The notes: generated by a model from the sequence alone, not told the origin. A stretch of DNA of 64,000 nucleotides from Incurvaria masculella (GCA_946894095.1 OX335654.1:16191687-16255686); one strand, 5' to 3'; shown: positions 44,303 to 54,363, numbered from the stretch's first letter. A program made the numbers and translations.

Positions 44303-44700
44303 CAGCCTCGGTGGCCCAGTGGCGCGACACTTCGGCGATCGCTCTCCGAAGTTAAGCAACGCTGGGTCCGGTCTGGTCTTGGATGGGTGACCATTCGACC
44401 GTTGAGAGAGGCTGGCCGTGGTTCGGATTCCACGTTAAGCTGTAGGTCCCCTTCCTTACTTACTAGGTGGTAGGGTTTATCCCGCCCGGGTTGGTACCAT
44501 CGCATTGGATGAACGATGGTCGAAGCGGCAATGAAAATTGTCCGTGTTTTCCATCCAGTTCAATGTAGCCGTGCAATATAAGGAAGGTCCTGGCATGGCA
44601 CCTAGTTCCCATGTGGTGTGTTGGGCTAATACCATGAACAGAACTTGTGGTATTAGCCATCCATGTCCAGTCACATAAAAAAAAAAAAAAAAAAAAAAAA
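44303..44700 (+). mobile_element. SINE, full length, 5S rRNA-derived head (best copy)
   Basis: Head: gcctcggtggcccagtggcg (tRNA box A-like), then ccgaagttaagcaacg at 44346 and cttggatgggtgacc at 44378, the conserved 5S rRNA internal control words. The common body starts at ccgtggttcgg (44415) and continues through aactgtagg-like, cccgcccgggttgg and gtccgtgttttccatcc to the tail. Within the tail, ggctaatacca (44624) pairs exactly with tggtattagcc (44648). The 24-base poly(A) and close identity to 17228-17609 mark it as young. Expected to be transcribed by Pol III through TFIIIA-type sites if intact. Confidence 0.95.
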
Positions 44701-45054
44701 TCCGCCGTTTCGCTTTCCAATAAACTTGGCAGCACAAGAGCCCCGACCCGAATCGGCTGAAAGAGAGCGAACCGTAAAGAAATCAATGCCTAAAAGGGAG
44801 CGAATTAGGCGGAAGAAATTCTTCACAAAGTCCTTGAAACTCCCCGTAACCCGCCGGTCGGTGTTCGCTGGAAGTTGCAAGTCAGCTTTTATTATTCTAT
44901 CGCTTCGACCTCATCGGCCGCCGTCAGCTGCTGCGGGGGTTATTCTCGCGATATTTCACTCGCAAAACTGGCGAGACGTTTCGCGTTTCAATAGACGACG
45001 TAGGCTTTAGTCAGTGCAGAGGATTTAATATAATTTTAATTACGTTCCAACGTA
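44701..45054. other. No gene recognised
   Basis: GC-richer to about 45010; a 115-codon frame starts within the SINE poly(A) and is not credible. Confidence 0.35.
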
Positions 45055-45735
45055 TGACAGAGCTTGAATACAATCGTCACTTATATTGTATCTGATGACC
45101 GAGCTTGAATATAATAGTTACTTGTTTTTTATCTTTTGGCAGTGCTTAAATACAATTGTTACTTATTTATATCGTATGGCAGGGTCGCAGCATAAGGTCC
45201 AAAATCCCTTTATGAAATACCTTGATTACAGTCGTTGCTTATGTTTCATCATATGTCAGAGCTTGCATAAAATCGTTACTTATTTTTTATCTCATTGCAG
45301 AGCTTGAATCCAATTATTACTTTTTAGGGTTCCGTACCCAAAGGGTGAAAACGGAACCCTATTACTAAGCCTCCGATGTCCGTCCGTCCGTCCGTCCGTC
45401 TGTCCGTCTGTCAGAGGGCTGTATCTCAGTAACCGTAACAGGTAGACAGCTGAAATTTTCACAGAGTGTGTATTTATTTTGCCGCTATAACAACAAATAG
45501 GTAAGATTAAAAAATAATTAAAATTAAAGGGGGCTCCCATACAAAAAACGTGATTTTTTTTTTTTTTTACGATGGTACGGAACCCTTCGTGTGCGAGTCC
45601 GACTCGCACTTGGCCGGTTTTTGAATTTCGAGCCGAGTTTGAATACAATTGTTAGTTTTGTTTTATCTTATGGCGGAGACTGAATACAATTATTACTTAT
45701 TTCTCATCTGATGGTTTTTACTTGTTCGAGACGAC
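45055..45735. repeat. Degenerate tandem array, about 41-bp unit, split by an insertion
   Basis: Units follow the pattern gcagagcttgaatacaat, tgttacttatttt, atcttatgg and recur near 45059, 45100, 45141, 45218, 45256, 45296, 45631 and 45673. The run is interrupted at 45321-45622 by a terminal-hairpin element. Units on both sides belong to the same array, so the element inserted after the array formed. Confidence 0.85.
45321..45622 (+). mobile_element. Terminal-hairpin element (family L), best copy
   Basis: 302 bp from tttttagggttccgtaccc to cttggccggttttt. The palindrome gtgcgagtccgactcgcac at 45591-45609 is perfect. It includes a run of gtcc repeats, the word ccgctataacaacaaatag and gggggctcccatac. 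Inserted inside the 41-bp array next to attattac. No coding frame and no simple TIR; subterminal agggttccgtacc and ggtacggaaccct are inverted. Confidence 0.93.
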
Positions 45736-47509
45736 ACCTAAATTAACGGATAACCCGTGTTTAGCTTACTTCTTTTTCTCGATGTTTGGTTCGCTTTATT
45801 GCGGACAACCGTCAGGATTCGGGAACTAAGGGTCACTAAAGATTGTCGGCTGCGCAGATTGTATGTGGGAAGTCGATTCATTCGCAGATTAGGGTGAGAC
45901 AGTGACGTGTCAGTGGTCTTCCAGGTTACGACGCGAAACCCGACGATGTTCGCAAATAAGAGGACGAAATTTAAAGTCTATTCATAAAACAAAACATTAT
46001 TCAATTAAACACAGTAATAATTAAGTGAACCTTTCGCATTGACATCATGATTAGTAAATTTGTCTTTTTCAGTTATATTATGGACGTAGATTGCTCTAAA
46101 AATGCTCCCACATTCCACTGACAGAATAGATCGTGCAGCACTGCCTGAGGCAGGCGGAATGTGCAGGTTCGGGAAGTCTAGGTGGATATTGCAGATTCAT
46201 GCGGCATACCACCGATATTGCACCCCTTTCGGCTGGTTCAGAATAATATTGCCGAGTGGGTACCAAGCAGACGCGACGCGAAAAAATATGTTACTCGGCT
46301 AAAATCCAGTATTCAAAACATGATGAAAATAAACGGCCAAATATTTTTAAACCGGTTGCGGACTAATCCGGACGAAGTAATCTTTGGACACCCGTTCCTT
46401 AAGGCGCTAGGACTAGCCAACTACTCGCGCCATATAAATGCACTTTTTAACAAATGTAATAATATGTAGTGAAACGCTTCAGCAAATCCAAATAGAACTC
46501 CAGACTGATAATGGATTGTTAATATTTTTTGATTCCATCATTTATTTAAATAATAATAAAAATAAAAAAGTTGATTTTCTCATTAGAAATCTGAAAGTAA
46601 TTCGATTTCTAGATATAAGCAAAAACAGCATATATGCATAAATAAAAAATTCCATTTGCTTTTAGATTTCTACATTTAGTCAAAAAAGTTCGGAAATGGA
46701 CACCGTTTTCGCAATGTATATTGTATAGAAAAAGGAAACATTCATTAACGAAAATAGGTTGATTCCTAGACAAGGAATCATATATTGTAAGAATGACACT
46801 TATAATCGTCAGACTTAGTTAGTTAACTTGGGGTGCCTCGTCTAACTTTGCGATTTGGCTAGTACCAGGGCCTTAAACTAAGGTTTCAATAGTATGAATG
46901 TGTAAATATCCGTCAACAGAGATACATTTCACAAAAGAACGAAAACTTTCCTATATCCTTAACACCGCTTTTTCCTGGTCCTATACGCGTTACGTGGCAG
47001 AAGCAATTAAGGCACCCAACTCCCTATAACTTTTTCATTATGGCTCTTCATGAGGTGGTGATGCTAAGACCGGTTTTACCGTACCTAGTATGCGAGGGTT
47101 GGTATATTGTCCTTTTCGATAAAAGAATGTTCATGTCTGTAAGATACAAATGTTCTTTAATTTTATGTTGAGTGTATTCTCTGTTCAAAAAGCGAGTGAA
47201 ATGTTTATATAATGTGGATATCATTAAGTTACTAAAAAAATCACATACATTTTAGGAATAATATTTGTTCAAAAAGTGTTTTACCAGAAAGTACCTTTTC
47301 CGTTAAAAATTGGTTTTAGAACTTTATCCATGGATTTTTGTTTAGTAGCGTCATGTATTATCAACACAAAAAAAGAATCAACTTTAGAATCCCTAACATA
47401 TTGACGTGGACCTTGAATTGGTGGTGTCCTTTATCAGGGCAAAGATTAGATCAAATAGGAAGGTGCCATCGAGCGAGTCTACTATGAGACCTGCTAGGTA
47501 TCACTCATT
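45736..47509. other. No gene recognised
   Basis: At 46102-46470 two overlapping frames (66 and 95 codons) have no motif I know and do not join into one protein. The remainder is AT-rich with no repeat found. Confidence 0.35.
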
Positions 47510-47575
47510 TGGCTTCCCATAAGGCTATATGCACAATTTGTCCATACGGCGGCGACGCGAGTAACGACCACGAGA
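47510..47575 (+). repeat. Interspersed repeat R9, copy 2
   Basis: ggcttcccataaggct, tttgtccatacggcgg and gcgagtaacgacca match 32878-32945 in order. Class unknown. Confidence 0.55.
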
Positions 47576-48245
47576 CAATTATCTTTCCTTTATTTTGTGG
47601 TACCACCTATTGGATGAATTTCCGTCTTGAAATGATTGAAAGCGAATCTAATGAGAACATAAAGGTATTTTTTTAATTTTTTTTTAAACAATAATCCAAG
47701 CGGCGCGGCTGACACATTAATTCAAAAGATTTAATTACACGGACACGCCAGAAAAAAAGCCTCGCATCCGCGTCGCGCATGGCAGATGGCACCACCGCCA
47801 TATGAGTTCTTTCATCGCTCGCTATTTGATAAGAAGACCGAAATGTGTCAGGGTTATTACACTATCTCAATATAATCAACTCATTTGCAACTCATGAATA
47901 CTAAGCGTTGGCGTTTTTCACACATTGTGAAAAATAAACTACGTTGTCACGGGAGTTTTCCCGTGTCCACGATTGGATGCTACTCCTTTGGTAACGTCGG
48001 ATTTGAGAAAGCAATTTAAAACTTATCTTTCTTAAAAAAAAATATTGTAAGCCCAGCTTAAGTACATTAATAATTTGCAAACATAAAAAAGGCCATGGCA
48101 AATTAATTAATGTTATTTCTGGCAACACGAAAATGACAAATCATTCAAGCAATAGACAAAAGGAAACAGCATCATCTTTCTTTATAGGCTCGCGCAATTT
48201 TTTGGGCGTTCTTCTTCACATTCGAAATACGCTTAAATAACATTT
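47576..48245. other. No gene or repeat recognised
   Basis: Nothing recognised. Confidence 0.35.
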
Positions 48246-48328
48246 TGGCTGCCTCCTTGAAAACGGGCTGAACGATCAGCTCGAAACCTCGGAGAATGTC
48301 TCCTCCCGCCGCGTGAAAAGCCTTAGTT
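48246..48328 (+). repeat. Interspersed repeat R8, copy 2
   Basis: tgcctccttgaaaacgggctg, cctcggagaatgtctcc and gccgcgtgaaaag; partner of 43183. Confidence 0.7.
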
Positions 48329-48721
48329 TTCAAACATGATCATTGAATTAATGTATTCTTTGTAGTTGTTCTCATATTCAAAAAAATAACGCGCGTATAA
48401 TCCCACACAGCGAATGAAGCCAAGCAGTTGCAATCCGCGCCGAGTGCGACCGCATCATCGTAATGGGCCCGACACGGCAGAGGCGGCGGCGGTGGCGGTC
48501 CGAGGCTTCGTTCATTACGCGCTGATTTACGACTTCACGGAGAGTGGGCGTGGACGGGCCTTTGTTTCCGAGACCGCCACTGTCTACGCTATCCGCAGCT
48601 ACATCTACGGCGGGGAATATGGAAGGAAAATGCAAGGGGACATTAGCGGAGAGATGAAATATTATTTACATCCAGATGAGTTCTACATTTTTACTCGAGG
48701 TTATTACCGACATCTCGAATC
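48329..48721. other. GC-rich stretch, no gene recognised
   Basis: 48420-48620 is CpG-rich. A 144-codon plus-strand frame runs from here into the hAT element and so is not a single real gene. Confidence 0.3.
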
Positions 48722-49326
48722 GTCTAGATCAGTGTTTGTCAATCTGTGGGTCGCGACCCCTGGAGGGGTCGCGAATCCTTACTCGGGGGGTCGCCGGCAA
48801 AAGGAAAAAGTCAAGGTTTTACACTACAATAAAACACAATTTCAGTGAGAAGGCTGGGCTTGTTTATTTTTACATAATTTGTCAAAGCGTGGTGCTATTT
48901 TTGAAATGTTAACAATCAAATCATTTTCTAATAGAAGTCTATTTCTCTTTTTAGTTTTAATGTCCACCATTGAAGAGAACGTCAGTTCACATAGGTATGA
49001 AGAAGCGAATGGCACTAACAATTTTAGAGTTTCCCTTGCCAGCTGTGGATATTCTTGTTTTCTTTTCATCCAAAACACGTCAACACTTTGCGAATGAAAT
49101 TCAATGTTAAGCATGCCGTCAGCAGTTAAATCTATAAGATTTATCTTGTGATCTATAAGATGCGGTGTGGCAACGCCGCAAATTTAGTACAAATTGCCTA
49201 CTAATTGCCTATTATTTTTTTTCTATCTATGGCCCTAGGAGTGTCTGTCTAGATAGGGGGTCGTAAAATTTTTCAACCTGTAAAGGGGTCGCGTATTCAA
49301 AAAGGTTGAAAAACACTGGTCTAGAT
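48722..49326 (-). mobile_element. hAT transposon deletion derivative with 8-bp TSD
   Basis: The octamer gtctagat stands at 48722-48729 and 49319-49326, directly outside inverted ends cagtgtttgtcaatct and aggttgaaaaacactg. Subterminal gtcgcgacccc and ggggtcgcg words recur inside both ends. An 8-bp duplication with CAGTG-type TIRs is diagnostic of hAT elements. The 589-bp element retains only the end of the transposase gene on the minus strand, so it is an internally deleted copy of a formerly autonomous element. Confidence 0.93.
48842..49185 (-). pseudogene. hAT transposase, C-terminal dimerisation domain remnant
   Basis: The minus-strand frame is open from about 49185 to the stop at 48842. 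It carries the hAT C-terminal pattern in order: VFWMKRKQEYPQLA, LLVPFASSYLCELTFSSM, then a basic KTKKRNRL and a final helix ending in NKQAQPSH. This is the alpha-helical region that dimerises the transposase and contributes to its catalytic core in the known family. The upstream zinc finger, the acidic D-D residues and the insertion domain are missing. The reading resembles the ZBED5/FAM200-like branch of hAT proteins, from memory. Confidence 0.88.
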
Positions 49327-49504
49327 TTTATTAATAATGATTGTAAGGTGATATAATGAAAATAATATATTTAATTATATAGTTCATTAAGCAATAGATG
49401 CTCTAATAAAAATAACAAACCTTCGTTCGTGATTGTAAAGGCGTACCAAGCAGCGATTGGGAATTCCGAGTCAACCTCATTCCTAGAATCCACCTTCTCT
49501 GCTT
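49327..49504. other. No gene or repeat recognised
   Basis: AT-rich, nothing recognised. Confidence 0.3.
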
Positions 49505-49798
49505 TTATGACTCCTTCAAACATTCCTCTTAAAGGTAACCGCTCCCAAAAAAAGAGCTTATAACCATTGCGGAGTGGGATTATAAAAAATCCGGAGGCTT
49601 ATGGGAATCAGACCGGCGCTTGTTTTTCGTCGCCGCCTTTTTTAAGAGGCTAAGGCCGCGCCACTTCAGAAGCAAAGCTATTCCGGGTAATGAAATTAAA
49701 CCATTCGGGATTTACGGATCCTCTAAGTACTCTTGGCGGGTTCACCACTTGAACCCTTCATTCCGGACTTGTGAAGTCGGAATGAGAGCGGATTTGGA
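49505..49798 (+). repeat. Interspersed repeat R10, copy 1
   Basis: gcttataaccattgcggag, ggcgcttgtttttcg, aaccattcggg and gaacccttcattccggac followed by ttgtgaagtcggaatg match the reverse complement of 61285-61545 in order, at low identity with many indels. GC-richer than neighbours. It may be an old transposon or a duplicated non-coding element. Confidence 0.6.
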
Positions 49799-49847
49799 GC
49801 CGGAAAGACCCGTCGCGGGTTTGGTACCCGCGACTGGTCTTTCCGGC
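49799..49847. repeat. 22-bp hairpin
   Basis: gccggaaagacccgtcgcgg and its inverse pair with one mismatch around a 5-base loop. A second small hairpin, cattccggactt / aagtcggaatg, lies just upstream at 49769-49792. Confidence 0.85.
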
Positions 49848-50469
49848 CGATACTAGAGACGAGGTGCCATGTAAAATGTGTTGGTAAGAGAAAAACTCGA
49901 GAACATTTCACCGTGCTCCGATCGGGTGAATGTCCAATATGAAATGTGCCGAGCGGAGCCGGGAAACATAGCCGGTCAGGATCAGCACCTTTAATCCAGC
50001 TAAACAGCTTTTTTCTTACTGAAGCCATACAAAATGGTAGGAAATTGTTATCCTTATTCGAGCATTACATAGCCTCAAACCGCACTCCCGTCACCTTCTG
50101 TGTAACGTCAACTTTTGTGTTTCTGGGAGCACGTTTCACCCGCCGGCTGCCAAACTACAGGCCGGCAACGATAGTGGGAACATCTTGTAGCGCGTCCTGC
50201 TAATTTGGGAATTCCGAAAGCCATAACAGCCATATTTCATACATAATAGCCCATATAATATTACTTGCAACGTAACTTTATAATGCAGCATTTGCCTCAA
50301 AAGTTAACTCAAAATACGTGTTCCAATGATGAAATATTCTGCCTTACGCCTTCAGCGCAAAAGTTATCATTTGAATGAAAAAAAAAACGATATAAATTTG
50401 CATACAAATCCTAAAAGACGTATATCATGGATACAAGTTATCAAAAAACGAAAACTTCAAGACGTAGCT
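49848..50469. other. No gene or repeat recognised
   Basis: GC-richer to about 50210, then AT-rich. Nothing recognised. Confidence 0.35.
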
Positions 50470-50590
50470 TTTAGTGGATTTTAATGTGTAATATTTCTGA
50501 AAAACAAAATCATTATTTAACTAAGAAAACAGGCACGAGTCGTTGTATGGCACATGATCACCTCATTATCCTCTTAAAGAAACAGCGCTC
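50470..50590 (+). repeat. Repeat R6, copy 1
   Basis: gacgtag, aatgtgtaatatttctga, gaaaacaggcacgagtc and cattatcctctta match 51115-51240 in order. A short inverted piece (ttaagaggataatgag) sits at 50897-50915 between them. Confidence 0.75.
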
Positions 50591-50611
50591 CCTAGTGGCA
50601 TTTATACGAAC

Positions 50612-50660
50612 AAAAAAATGGTCCTTCGAACCGGATTTGAACCAGCGACCCTGTCAGGAC
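50612..50660 (-). other. tRNA 3'-half-like piece
   Basis: On the minus strand, gctggttcaaatccggt forms a T-arm with two wobble pairs and contains box B; it is followed by a 7-base stem strand, ACCA and a T7 run. No matching 5' half lies upstream. It is likely a tRNA-derived remnant, perhaps of another SINE. Confidence 0.4.
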
Positions 50661-50673
50661 GTTTCTTCCATTG

Positions 50674-50810
50674 CCAATTGACAGTTTCTATTGCCGCTTC
50701 GACATTCGTTCTTTTAATGCGATGGTACCGACCCGGGCGGGATTACCCTACCAACAGTAAGTAAGAGATCTACAGTTTTACGTGTAATTCGAAGCACGAA
50801 CGACACGAAG
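50674..50810 (-). mobile_element. SINE body fragment, reverse
   Basis: gccgcttcgac, gcgatggtaccgaccc, gggcgggatta and ctacagttttacgtg are body words. Tail and head are missing. Confidence 0.75.
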
Positions 50811-51114
50811 GGGAATAAATGCAGTCGGACCACTTGTATTCTCTGTAACAGCTGGAAACTCAGAGAGATTTTTTAAAATAAAATCAGCAAGTTCGTTAAG
50901 AGGATAATGAGTTGATCAAATTCCAGTAAAAGGCTCGTGTATGTTTTCTTGGTCAAATTATAAATATGTTTGTAAAATTTCGCAAATTAACATATATCAA
51001 CTGATTTTATTATTATTACTTAACTGGTATCCAAGATATATACCTTTTGTATTTGTTTACAACTTAGAGGCTTAGTTCACAAATATTAGTTGATTTATAC
51101 AAAAACAAAAACGT

Positions 51115-51240
51115 ACGGACGTAGTTCTCAGTTAATTTATTTAATGTGCAAAATATCAGAAAAAACATTTCTTAAATTAACTGAGGAAACAGGCACGAGT
51201 CATCGTTTGGAACCCGATCACCACATTATCCTCTTAAGAA
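51115..51240 (+). repeat. Repeat R6, copy 2
   Basis: Partner of 50470: aatgtgcaaaatatcaga, ggaaacaggcacgagtc, gatcaccacattatcctctta. Same orientation, about 650 bp apart. Confidence 0.75.
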
Positions 51241-51450
51241 CGGCCCGTAAGCTATGCTCCCCATACAAACGTAGTTTACTAATCATTTGGAAACCGCTAT
51301 TCCAATTAAATTGATATTTAATATCTAATATCAGGTAACAAATATCTGTGTCTGCATGCTTTTGTTTTTTTGAAAAATCCAAACCGAATTAAATGAATGC
51401 AAAAAGAAAATCTTCATACGAATTTTGTTTTCTCTGTGGTTTGACCCAGA

Positions 51451-51489
51451 ATACATTTACCGATAATATAATATTATCGGTAAATGTAT
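51451..51489. repeat. 39-bp perfect palindrome
   Basis: atacatttaccgataatat, one base, then its exact reverse complement. It ends four bases before the R1 copy. It may be the hairpin end of an element or a recent cruciform product. Confidence 0.9.
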
Positions 51490-51493
51490 ATTA

Positions 51494-51595
51494 GATACCA
51501 AATATCAAGTAAGTTGGAACAGTGGTTTTCAAATTATTAGTAAACTACGTTTGTATGGGAGGCGAAATTTTCAGGTGCTTACGGGCCGACCTTAA
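51494..51595 (+). repeat. TTAA-ended repeat R1, copy 2
   Basis: gataccaaatatcaagtaag onward matches the first 115 bases of the window with few substitutions and ends at the same TTAA. The left boundary abuts a palindrome. Confidence 0.7.
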
Positions 51596-51952
51596 GGCTA
51601 CGTCGTCCACCCGTGGGAAAAAAATATTGCCCCAACGCATTGACACAACGTGCTCACTCACACAAATTTAAGACATTTACACGGCGCACATTGGATCACG
51701 ATGCACGGTGGACTTGAACTATGTATTTTTTTAAATATAATAAAATTATTACGTATTATTTCATTGTTATAATCCCACATGTTTGTGATTATTACAAGTG
51801 AGCCTGGATATAAACCGTGTTCTTTGTAAAATCATGCTACCATGTCTATCTGAATCATAGAATCCTAACGGGTTATTAGAGTGATTGTGAAGTTTTTTTA
51901 AAAGACACAATAGCGCATTGAAATATGTATTTCATAGCAAAAATGTGTGCAC
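51596..51952. other. No gene or repeat recognised
   Basis: Nothing recognised. Confidence 0.3.
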
Positions 51953-52345
51953 TTTTTTTTATGCGACCTGACATGGATGGCTAATGTCACACAACTACCG
52001 TTATGAATACACCACATTCCCGAAGGAATTAGGTGCCTTTCCAGGACGTTCCCTTTATGAGCAGCGCTACATTGAACTGGATGGAAAACACGGACAATTT
52101 TTCATTGCCGCTTCGACCATAATTTCATCCATCGCGATGGTAACAACCCGGGCGGGCTTAAACCCAACCACCTAGTAGGGGAAGGGGACCTACAGTTTTA
52201 CATGGATTCCGAACGAAGGAGCAGCTCGCATTCGTGACGAAATGCACTTATCGAACTCGGAAAGACAAAGACAGTGGTGCATGTCGAAATTAAACCCAGG
52301 CCTCTGGTACGCTAGGGCAGTTTCCGCGCCACAAGGCTACGAGCC
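51953..52345 (-). mobile_element. SINE, full length, tRNA-like head T1
   Basis: Reverse orientation with T-run at left. Same T1 head, body and T1 tail as 25388 and 31554. There is a short deletion in the tail hairpin loop region (ccgttatgaatacacc), which removes part of one hairpin arm. Box B is changed to gggtttaat. Confidence 0.92.
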
Positions 52346-52685
52346 GCTAAAAGATTGAAAAGATTTTTAAACGAGGAGAAAGCGAGTGGTTTGATTTCAG
52401 AAAATATGTTGCAGAGCTCGGTCTCGTGCGTTTTTACGGCAGTAAAGTACATTGCCGACCGGCGCCGGCCGCCTTTAGTTCGTGATATTTTATGGCACGC
52501 AGCTGGCCTATTCTTTTGAAATATGTTACAAATTCACATTTGTGTTATCTATGCAAACACCTCGGCATTTTCAATACATCTAAAATAAACTACGTACATA
52601 ACTTACGAATTAACTCCTTACGTTTATGTTTTTATTCCTAGTCCGATCAAGTGGGTCGGTGATAGTTCAATCAAAAATATGTAAT
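52346..52685. other. No gene or repeat recognised
   Basis: Nothing recognised; brief GC-rich patch near 52460. Confidence 0.3.
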
Positions 52686-53203
52686 ACTAGCTGAGGTACC
52701 CGGCTAAGCTCGGGTCAATTTCGTTTCGGACTGATGTCGGGATGATCAAACATTTTATGTTACACCAGAAGGGATAAAAGTATCTATTTTCATTTAGGAA
52801 TCAATTTATTACTACCAAATGTGCATTTGAAATAAATTATCAATTTTTATTGTAGTTATGGTTCACTGTTTTGGCTATAATGGCTTACACATAAGATATT
52901 GATGTATACTGTGGCGGACTTTTTTGTAGGACTATTTAAGATAAACATTTCTATCATGCATAACATACGTGTAACTTTAGCGGTTTTGGCACCGCACCCC
53001 AGAATATCTCGCAGGAGGTAAATTGTTACCTGCTTACTTGATATTTTGGACAATTCACACAATATCTTTATAAATTGTAGCCTATGTGTTATTCTGATGT
53101 ATAATCTATATCAGTCCATCCATTCAGTAGTTTTTACGTGAAAGAGTAACTAACATCCATGCATACTTACAAACTTTCGCGTTTATAATATTAGTAGGAT
53201 GCA
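52686..53203 (+). mobile_element. RTE-like non-autonomous repeat, longer copy
   Basis: Starts actagctgaggtacccggc, aagctcgggtcaatttcg and ends catgcatacttacaaac followed by gtttataatattagtaggat. The start and end match the copy at 5909. The middle (about 52800-53060) does not match that copy and may be an insertion or different internal sequence. No RT coding. Confidence 0.6.
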
Positions 53204-54363
53204 CTAGAGCAGAATTGAGCGGAAGTGTCGTGCACGGCGGCCTAGTTTTGAGTTGACTAAAAATGTGAAGGGTTATTTAGTTTTTGTATTATAAGCTAGC
53301 TTAGTGGGAGGATCGAGATTTTTCGATATTAATTTATAAAATTAAAAATACTGAAAGGTATATCGATGAGGGTACCTGCTTTACAATTTTTTTAATTTGC
53401 AGAGATCGAAAGTGATACATTCATTACCTTTTTTGTAGGATTTGTGCGTCTTTTTTTTACTTTGCTCACCGGCATTGCAACAAAGCAATCCGATTGTACT
53501 TCTTCTGTTTCAGTTAAACCGGTTTTTTTCGTCAGTGCGCGCGCTGGCAATAAAAAGAAGTTTGGTTGCAGGGTGGATTATTTTTTTGTCGCGTTTCGAA
53601 GCGTGGTGTTTTGAATTACAACGTGCACCATTGCAACATGGTGTGTTACTACACTATAAGCCTTCAGAGTTTTAGATAGAACCTAACCTTACGGATCCAT
53701 AAAAACAGCACTTACTTTGTTAGAAATAAAATTATAATTTCCTCTCATGTATTATTATTGACATAGTTATCTAGCGGCGGCTATTTCAAGCCTTCGAGTT
53801 TTCAGTAGGTTCAGTAATTATATACACAATTATAATCTATTTCAATTACTAGTAACTAAATTAGCGGTTGACACTATTGAAATAAAGTATTAAAGAAAAT
53901 TTAAAAATATATTATTATGCACAGCAATATTAAATGGTAAAATACATAAATAGCCCTGTGTTGTTAGTTTATCAAAATAAACACCTCATTCTGTAGTGGT
54001 GGTGATAATATTCTGTATCGACATGTTTAATAAATATTGTATTCATATATTTCTATATTAGGTACCTTGAAATACATTGAACATCTTATTAGGTAATATT
54101 AATAATGTATTCGTATACAATATAATAGTTGGCAACCATAATAGATATAAGAAATAGGCTATAAATGGCTTGTACAGAAATCATTGCAATATAAAAGCCC
54201 TACAACGCGGCACGCCGCAAACCTAGCTACAATCCAATGTTCGGGGAAGCCGCGGCTCCAAACCTCTCACCCCGCGTGCCCTGCGCGCATCCTCTCCAGT
54301 CTAGCCTCACGAACACTTCGCCGTGAGCACACGTATAGGAAAACAACTGTAAGCGTCGCTATA
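53204..54363. other. No gene or repeat recognised
   Basis: AT-rich with T-runs; 54200-54330 is GC-richer. A 77-codon frame at 53442 has no motif. Confidence 0.35.

Noticed and set aside
44346..44392. 5S rRNA gene
   Set aside because: Only the internal control words match; the 5' and 3' stems of 5S rRNA are missing and the sequence continues into a SINE body.
44463..44786. Minus-strand ORFs at the SINE and its poly(A)
   Set aside because: They translate SINE sequence and a poly-T run (poly-Phe); no independent evidence.
46102..46469. Possible protein-coding pair of frames
   Set aside because: The frames overlap out of phase, and no family is recognised; too weak to annotate as a gene.
48414..48848. 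144-codon ORF across a GC island
   Set aside because: It crosses the exact left boundary and target duplication of the hAT element, so it cannot be one inherited gene.
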